A DNA stretch of 64,000 nt from Rebecca billardiae RCC1528 (lineage: Eukaryota; Haptophyta), in contig OZ251224.1 of the NCBI GenBank assembly GCA_965240325.2, positions 1,240,001-1,304,000 of the forward strand. Direction: 5' to 3'. Shown here one piece after another: positions 58,304 through 64,000 of this stretch. The position numbers were made by a program, and so were the translations under genes. The notes beneath the pieces were generated by a model, which saw nothing but the letters and a program-made list of their open reading frames with translations, did not search any database and was not told where the DNA came from. Numbering within the stretch: position 1 is the first letter of the stretch; each line of letters begins with the position of its first letter.

Positions 58304-61300
58304 CGGACTCGAGCGGGCCCGAGCCGAGGAAGAGCGTCTCGATCTTCTCCTTGTGCGTCTCCGCCTCGTCCTCGGCCGCGCCCTCGGCCGCGCCGGGCTC
58401 GTCGCCGTGCTGCGCGCTCGCGTCGTGCTCGAGCGGCGGGTCGAAGCGGCGGATGCTCGAGCCGTTGCGCGCGCACCACTCGAGCGGCCACGTGCGCAGC
58501 GCGCCGTCGCTGCCGCCCGAGATGATCTGCTGCACGCCGCCCTGGTGCGACGTCGGCGCGAAGCCGAGGCAGTTCACGTCGAGCGCGGTGTGCGCCGCCT
58601 GAATGCTCTGCGTGCGCCGCTTGAGCGTCCACCCGGCCTGCTGGTCGTGGAGCAGGTCCCACAGCCGCACGTTGCCGTCCGCGCCGCCCGAGAGGACGAG
58701 GTGGCGCGGCGGGTTGAAGCCGGGCGCCGCGCTCCCCTCCGCCACGCTCGCCGCCGCCGCCCTGTGCGCGGGCGCCGCGTCCTCGAGCGGCACCTCGTCG
58801 AGGGGCGAGACAGAGACGCACTTCACGTCAGAGCCGCCGTGCGCGTCGCGGAACTCGAAGAGGCGCTCGAGCTCGAGCGCGCGGCCGGCGCCGTTCTGCC
58901 CGGCGGAGCGGCTGAAGCGCAGCCGCCACACGCTCAGGCTGGCGGCGGTCGGCCGCGCCGGGCCGGCGGCCACCATGATCTCGTGCCCGCGCGCGGCGAG
59001 CTGCGGGTCTGAGACGAGCGCCATCGCGTGCAGCGCGCCGCCCTCCACCACGGCCCGCTCCGGGAGCTGCGTGAGCGTGCGCGCGTCCCACAGCACGAGC
59101 GAGCCGTTGGGCGTGCCGCCGGCGTCGCCCGCCGCGGGCAGCCCGTCCGCAGACGAGATGAGCACCGGCACCTCCCGCCCCGCCGAGCCCCAGCCGCGAG
59201 GGTGCACGATCATCGCGAGCGGCGGCAGCGCGCGGCCGCGCTCCGGCCCGCCGTGGGCCTTGAAGCTGATGACTGTCGGCTGCGGCGCGAGCTTGAGGTC
59301 GGGCTTCTCGTCGCCGCCGCGCGCCTCGCGCCTGAAGCGGTACACCGAGCCGTCCTCGTTCCCCGTGAACAGCGCGGAGCCGTCGGGCATGAACGCCGCG
59401 CAGCGCGGGCTGATCACTTCGGCCGGCCTCTGCCCTGGCGCGAGCTTGGCCACCCGGGGCACGTGCAGGGGGAGCGGGCAGAACACCCTGTCGACGAGCC
59501 TGAGCCGCGGGCTCGGCCCGTCGGCGATGGCCCACTGCTTGATCGTGCCGTCCGTCCCGCACGTGAAGATCATGCCGGCGTGCCGCTCGGCCTCCTCGGG
59601 CTCGCCCCCGCTCGCCCACACGGCGATCGCGCTCACCGAGCCCTGCTCAGACAGCAGCGTCGAGTCCTGGCCCCACGCGATCCACTCGGACATCGAGTCG
59701 ACGTCGGGGCGGAACTTGACCATGTGCTTCTCGAGCGCGACCGAGTCGACCGCCACGCTCGTGCTCGCCAGCTTGTGGACCGTCGACTCGGAGTGCTGCT
59801 TGGTGGGCAAGTCCCCTTCGAAGCCGCGAGCGGCGTGCAGCACGGTCGCGACCTCGCGCGCGGCCGTGTCGTACGACCAGCGGCGGATCACACCATCGTT
59901 GCCGCCGCTGACGAGGAGCACGCCGTCGGCCGAGCACGCGAGCGCGAAGATCGCGTGCGCGATCACCTCGTCCGCCTGCGCGCTCGCCTCGCGCACCACC
60001 TCGGCGGCGGTGGGCTTGCTGAACGAGGTGCGCAGCCGCTCCTTGAGCTGCGGCGTCGTGGGCGGCCGCGCGGCCGGGTGCAGGTGCTGGATGTGCCCGT
60101 GCGCGAGCGGCCTGCCCGAGCGCCGGATGATCTCCCACTCGGAGATGGGCACGCGCGCGGCGTGCGCGCGCTCGCTCCGCAGCCCGGCGTGCGGGTGCTC
60201 CTTCGGCCGCCGGTCCGGCCGGGGCCTGCGCATCAGGCGCCACGCGGTTAGCGTGCCCACGTCGTCGCCCGTCACGATGCCGCCCGAAGGCGTGGCGCAC
60301 AGGGCGCGCACGCCGTCGTCCGACTTGTAGTAGTTGTAGTTGTCCACCTTGCGCGTGAGCTCCTTGATGGCGAGCTCGGCCACCCCACCCTCGTCACCCT
60401 CGCCCTCGATCTTTGCACGCTCCATGTCGTGCAGGCTCCACGTGAGCACACGCCCCGCAGAGTCGCCGGCGATCAGCCGGCCCTGCGCGACCGCGCTGCC
60501 CAGGCTGCTCGGCTGGTCCTCGTCGTGCTGGCGCCACGTCGCGCTGGCCCACGCCGAGCCCGGCATCCACGCGAGCGAGGTGATGTACACGCCCTTGGCC
60601 ACGCGGCAGTGGTACAGCCGCTCGAGGCAGTGCCCACCGCTCGGGCGCGGCGGCTGCAGTTTCCACGCGATCACGCGGCCGTCGCGGCCGGTGCTGAAGA
60701 CCTGCTGCGCGCTCTGCGCCCTCGGCCCACCCTCGCGCGCGCCGAGGGCGGGCTGCGCGCTCTGCGCGCGCTGCAGAGCGTCGCCAAGGGCGATGCACAT
60801 CACCACGCCGCCGTGCACAGACGCCGACTCGTGCGCCACGCCCAGGGGCGCGAGGTCGTCGAGCGACCAGCAGCGCAGCACGCCGTCCATGCCGCCGGAG
60901 AGGACCAGCTGCTTGCCGCCGCCCAACTCGCCGGGCGTGACGGCGACGCAGAGCACGGAGGTGACGCCGTGTGCGCCGTCGCGCGCGCAGTGCAGCTGCC
61001 CCGTCGCCATGTCGTGCACGGCGATCGAGCCGTCGGCGCCACCCGACACGATCCAGTCCGAGACCGCCGTGTAGGCCGAGCTCTCCCGCGCCTCCTCCTT
61101 GCGCACGATCGAGATCGCGGTGACCGAAGAGCCGCGGTGCGGCTTGTGCCCACGGAGCTCCTGGCGGTGCTGCTTGAGCTTCTGGAGGAACTCGATATCG
61201 TCGCGCTCGAACCCCGTGTCCTTGACGCTGATGTCGCCGAAGAGGGCTGGAAGGAACTTCTTGCCCGTCTCCGGATCGATCTCCGATTTGAGCGCATCGT

Positions 61301-61718
61301 CGTAGTCCTTCTCGTCGTACACGGGGATCGAGCCGCGGGGCTCGATCGCGAGATCACTCGAGGACTCGCGGACCTCAAGCTTGAGATGCTTGGGGTCAAT
61401 CGTCCGCGCCGCGCGGTATGCACGCTTCACGCGGCTCACGCCCCTCTGCAGCTTCCGCGTCGGATGCAGCTTGGGCGCGTCAGCCGCCCGGGCGGGGCCG
61501 TCCTGGGGAGGGTCCGTCGACCGGGGCGAGCCGGGCCGAAGCAGGGACGTCAGCTTCAAGTCGCCGCTGCCGATGCTCCCAAGGCTCCCGAAGCGCATCG
61601 TACCGGCGTCAGCCCTGAGCGCAACCTGATGGCGCCTGGCCTGCGCGCCAAGGGGCGGCGATGGTGACCACGCCCGCTTTGGGGCTGACCTGCTGTCGAA
61701 CGACTGGCGAATAATCAT
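54638..61718 (-). CDS. Giant WD40 - ankyrin-like - TRP-type ion channel protein with extra C-terminal multi-TM module, 2 exons
   Basis: Exon 1 is 61718-56688 and exon 2 is 56542-54638. The intron 56543-56687 (donor GTGCGCGCG, acceptor CGCCCAG) joins YHFVL to VMLLIIFSFGLALF in frame. Product ~2,311 residues (M41 at 61598 is an alternative start). Residues ~200-1130 are WD40 repeats (SDWIVSGGADGSIAVHDMAT, LVLSGGMDGVLRCWSLDDLA, LVLSGGADGNVRLWDLLHDQ, QIISGGSDGALRTWPLEWCA). About 1250-1400 is ankyrin-like (ALKLAVQRKDRPSVQLLLSY). An ion-transport domain starts ~1500 (FWLIEYCFVWLYIWAYLCFL) and ends with S6 FLISVLMLNLIIAVIAEHHR (~1790). The pore helix region has SAWGMLLGEFDLDNF. Beyond it lie about eight more hydrophobic Gly/Ala-rich segments (~1870-2290). 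Likely a plasma- or organelle-membrane cation channel; a WD40 platform on a TRP-like channel is unusual. Confidence 0.82.
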
Positions 61719-61787
61719 CCGCCTCGAGATAGTAGAAGATGCATCAGGAGATCAGACCTGATCTGCTGATCGGCGCCGGCCGGTCGA

Positions 61788-62288
61788 ATGGCGGCGGAAC
61801 ACTCTGCGGACGGCCGGTGCACACTCAATGCTGCGCGCATCGCGGCCACCGCAGTCTTCCTCATCATGCTCGTCGTACATAGTGCCGTCGCATGTGGCGC
61901 TCCGATTGCTCGGTTCACATACGGCGGTCGCAGAGGCTACGACGAGACTGGCAAAGCGTTACTACCACTGCGACTTGCATCCGCAGGCGTCGTCCTCGGC
62001 TGCATCGGGCTGACGCTCGTGATCGATGCAAAGGCGGCAGCAGCGCCTCAGACCCATGCGCAACATACACTTTTGACCGCGGCTACGTGGGGAGTGACGT
62101 TGCTCCTGGCATGCAACACGGTCGCCACCCTGCTCGCCTCCACTCAGCTCGAGAGATACGGCGGCGGCATGCTCTCCTTCATCGCCACGATCTCATGCGC
62201 GCTTGTGGCGAGCCGCAGCTCTTTATCGCCGCACGGCGAGACGGCGGCCGATTGCGCTGACAAACCATCTGCTGTTCAGCTGTTGTGA
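61788..62288 (+). CDS. Small four-TM membrane protein
   Basis: 166 residues with four hydrophobic helices (ATAVFLIMLVVHSAVACGA, LASAGVVLGCIGLTLVI, TAATWGVTLLLACNTVATLL, LSFIATISCALVA). The pattern H-x-x-x-A-x-GAP..YGG after TM1, LRLAS before TM2, and ASTQLERYGG before TM4 recalls a family of small bacterial membrane proteins of unknown function (HxxLAxGAPxGxxxWGG, LRxxS, N..S.S..ER). That resemblance is from memory and may be superficial. Divergent from the WD40-channel gene (69 bp apart). Function unknown. Confidence 0.55.
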   Translation: MAAEHSADGRCTLNAARIAATAVFLIMLVVHSAVACGAPIARFTYGGRRGYDETGKALLPLRLASAGVVLGCIGLTLVIDAKAAAAPQTHAQHTLLTAATWGVTLLLACNTVATLLASTQLERYGGGMLSFIATISCALVASRSSLSPHGETAADCADKPSAVQLL

Positions 62289-62609
62289 CGCTCACGCTGT
62301 CTGTGCGTTCAGTACATGCATGCACACTAACGGTCCGTGCCGTAGCCGGCCGTATTCTGAGCTGTCGCCACTGTACATACGACTCGATACAGAGTGGAGA
62401 GACCGCCAGAGAGAAAGAGAGGCAGAGAGAGACGAGATCTCGAGAGAGACTAGTAGTAGCGCAGCATTCTTAACTATAGCTACTCAGAGTGTCATCATCA
62501 GCCACAGCTCAGATCGACAGATAGCACATCGGACTGTCACTATGTCCAACGCAGAATAACTACGATGCTGCCACCCGTGCCACCGTCCGAAGTCAGCTAT
62601 GTGCGATTC
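62289..62609. other. Short intergenic region
   Basis: Contains purine-rich AGAGAGAAAGAGAGGCAGAG around 62403-62432. No gene supported. Confidence 0.5.
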
Positions 62610-64000
62610 TCAAGTCAGCTCCCCAAGGCCCAACAAGTCCTTCATCACGACCAGCCTGTGCGTTGCGGACTTGCCCCAGTTGCGAAGCGAGTCCGACAGC
62701 GTGCAGCTCTTGTACCCAGCAAGCCCGGAGTACCCAAAGAGGGCCTCGAGCGACCAGTCCAGGCCGCTGTACACAGCGCGGAGCGCGGCCGGCGAGAAGC
62801 GGTCCACCGCAGTGCACGGATGAGGCGAGGTCTTCAGAAGCTGCATGTGCTGCTGAGCCAAGCCGAGCTGGGTGGTGCGCGAGGTGGTGGATGGCCGCGC
62901 GCCACCCGCCGTCAGCGACGCACGCTCTGAGCGCGCGCAGAGCCCGAGCCCCTGCCTGAGCGCACACGCCACCGCGGCCGTCTCCAGCATCACGTCCTCG
63001 TAACGGACGACGAGGATGGGAGGCGAGCCAGGGGCGGCCGAGAAGGTCCGGCCGACGCCGGGCGCGCCCTCCCTGCCGCCGCCACTCGACCAGAAGCCAT
63101 GGCCGCCGCCGCCACCGCCGTCGGCGTCTGTGCGCCGGCGCAGATCGAACGCGTCGCGCAGCAGCCGGAGCTTGGCCGAGCGCATGCCGACGACTGAGTC
63201 GAAGGCGCGCACGCTGCACAGGCGCAGCTGAGCCGCGCTGAGCTGCGCCGCCTCGTCCGGGGACAGGCCACCCAGGAAGGGCTCGGAGCGTTGGCCACCG
63301 CTGCTGCCGCCGTCGAGCGCGTCGTCAAGCACGTCGCCGCCGCCGGAAGCGGAGGTGGTCGCGGCGTCCGCGTCTGCCGCACGCGTGGCGCTCGCGTTCA
63401 CGCGCGGCGCTCGGGCCAGAGCTAACGCCCCGGCGCACTTCTCGCGCGCACCCGCCACGCGCCACGAATACCACGGCGCGCTGACAAAGTGCTCGAGCGG
63501 CTGCTTCCGCGCCCATGGCGCCTCGGAGCTCGAGCGGTGCACCGCCAGCAGCCACTGGAGCGCCTCGCGCACCAGGACCACCACGGGCGCCTGCCGGGTC
63601 ACGTGGCGCGCGCGCAGTGAATTGCGCGCGGCGGCAAGTGCATCGAGGGCGTCGGTGGCAGCTGCCAGCACCGAGTCAGAGGCTGCCGTGCGCTGCCGCT
63701 GCTTGGGACCCACGCCGCCAGCGACATGGCGCCCCCGTTCCCACCCCGGGCTGCCATCGTCGCCACCGCCGCCCACGCCGCGCGCGTGCGCCTCCGCCTC
63801 GCGCTCGCCGAGGCCGACCCCAGCCTCCACCTCGTGGCAGAAATTCGAGCCGAGCAGGTCGGCCACAATCCGGAGGCCGGCGTGGCTCTCACCCACGACG
63901 TGCACCACCGGGTTCAGCGGGCGGTTCTGCGACCGTTCTGGCGCGCCGTCAGCGGGCGCGCCTGAGCCGCCGAGCCCCTCGCGAGCGCACGCTGTGCACC
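62610..64000 (-). CDS. Sulfotransferase-like protein, partial at right edge
   Basis: The frame is open from the right edge of the window to the stop at 62610, so the N-terminus is missing; the first in-window ATG does not mark the start. VVHVVGESHAGLRIVADLLG looks like a 5'-PAPS-binding (PSB) loop. VVVLVREALQWLLAVHR matches the 3'-phosphate-binding LVRxPxxWxxSxHR region, ILVVRYEDVMLE the downstream (L)RYEDLL strand, and the C-terminus SPAALRAVYSGLDWSLEALF then GYSGL is typical of algal sulfotransferase-like proteins. Gly/Ala/Asp-rich inserts interrupt the core. Predicted to transfer sulfate from PAPS to a glycan or small molecule; the Golgi versus cytosol question is open because the N-terminus is absent. 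Confidence 0.65.
   Translation of the reverse strand, partial: CTACAREGLGGSGAPADGAPERSQNRPLNPVVHVVGESHAGLRIVADLLGSNFCHEVEAGVGLGEREAEAHARGVGGGGDDGSPGWERGRHVAGGVGPKQRQRTAASDSVLAAATDALDALAAARNSLRARHVTRQAPVVVLVREALQWLLAVHRSSSEAPWARKQPLEHFVSAPWYSWRVAGAREKCAGALALARAPRVNASATRAADADAATTSASGGGDVLDDALDGGSSGGQRSEPFLGGLSPDEAAQLSAAQLRLCSVRAFDSVVGMRSAKLRLLRDAFDLRRRTDADGGGGGGHGFWSSGGGREGAPGVGRTFSAAPGSPPILVVRYEDVMLETAAVACALRQGLGLCARSERASLTAGGARPSTTSRTTQLGLAQQHMQLLKTSPHPCTAVDRFSPAALRAVYSGLDWSLEALFGYSGLAGYKSCTLSDSLRNWGKSATHRLVVMKDLLGLGELT

Noticed and set aside
55314-59012. Long plus-strand frame opposite the WD40-channel gene
   Set aside because: Shadow frame; the opposite strand has clear WD40 and TM motifs and a clean intron.

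Overview
The window looks like nuclear DNA of a GC-rich unicellular eukaryote, most likely an alga of haptophyte type. This is an inference from several observations: very GC-rich coding sequence; short introns (about 100-200 bp) whose donors mostly read GTGCG; a plant/algal-type GARP transcription factor; and large multidomain ion channels. Recognisable host genes are a partial TPR-repeat protein (left edge), a multi-spanning membrane protein fused by splicing to a J domain, a GARP/Myb factor, an RPA34-like Lys-rich protein divergent from an NRPS-like adenylation-carrier-ankyrin protein, a spermidine/thialysine-type GNAT acetyltransferase, a SulP-like transporter, proteasome subunit RPN8/PSMD7, REV7/MAD2L2, a GT92-like glycosyltransferase, a small 4-TM protein and a sulfotransferase-like protein (right edge).

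From about 19.37 to 33.10 kb lies an integrated Polinton-like virus (PLV) or Polinton-type element. It has 245-bp terminal inverted repeats and intronless genes, visibly less GC-rich than the host. Left to right it carries: a protein-primed DNA polymerase B with an inserted endonuclease-VII-type zinc/His-Me module; a GTQ-repeat protein; a packaging ATPase; a coiled-coil protein; a small overlapping ORF; penton/minor capsid and major capsid proteins; a small basic protein; a GHSLGG lipase-like protein; a GIY-YIG-like protein; a LamG/ConA-like protein; a DUF5754-like protein; and a zinc-ribbon protein. All reading frames are intact. I see no integrase and no capsid protease. The element sits inside one arm of an older inverted-repeat (MITE-like) element: the outer piece of that arm is left of the virus, the rest is to its right, and a solo arm copy lies at 40.1 kb.

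The right half (34.8-61.7 kb) holds four large signalling-type genes. Two are TRPM-like channels with an N-terminal SLOG (LSDAT_euk) nucleotide-sensor domain. One is a TIR-SAM-armadillo protein, divergent from the second channel across a 233-bp gap. The fourth is a roughly 2,300-residue WD40-ion-channel protein with an extra multi-TM tail. TIR domains can cleave NAD to ADP-ribose products, and SLOG domains of TRPM channels and of bacterial Thoeris ThsA bind such products. The divergent TIR/SLOG-channel pair is therefore a testable candidate signalling module, and the most interesting host feature here.

The remaining stretches are AT-richer intergenic DNA with microsatellites and short dispersed repeats.
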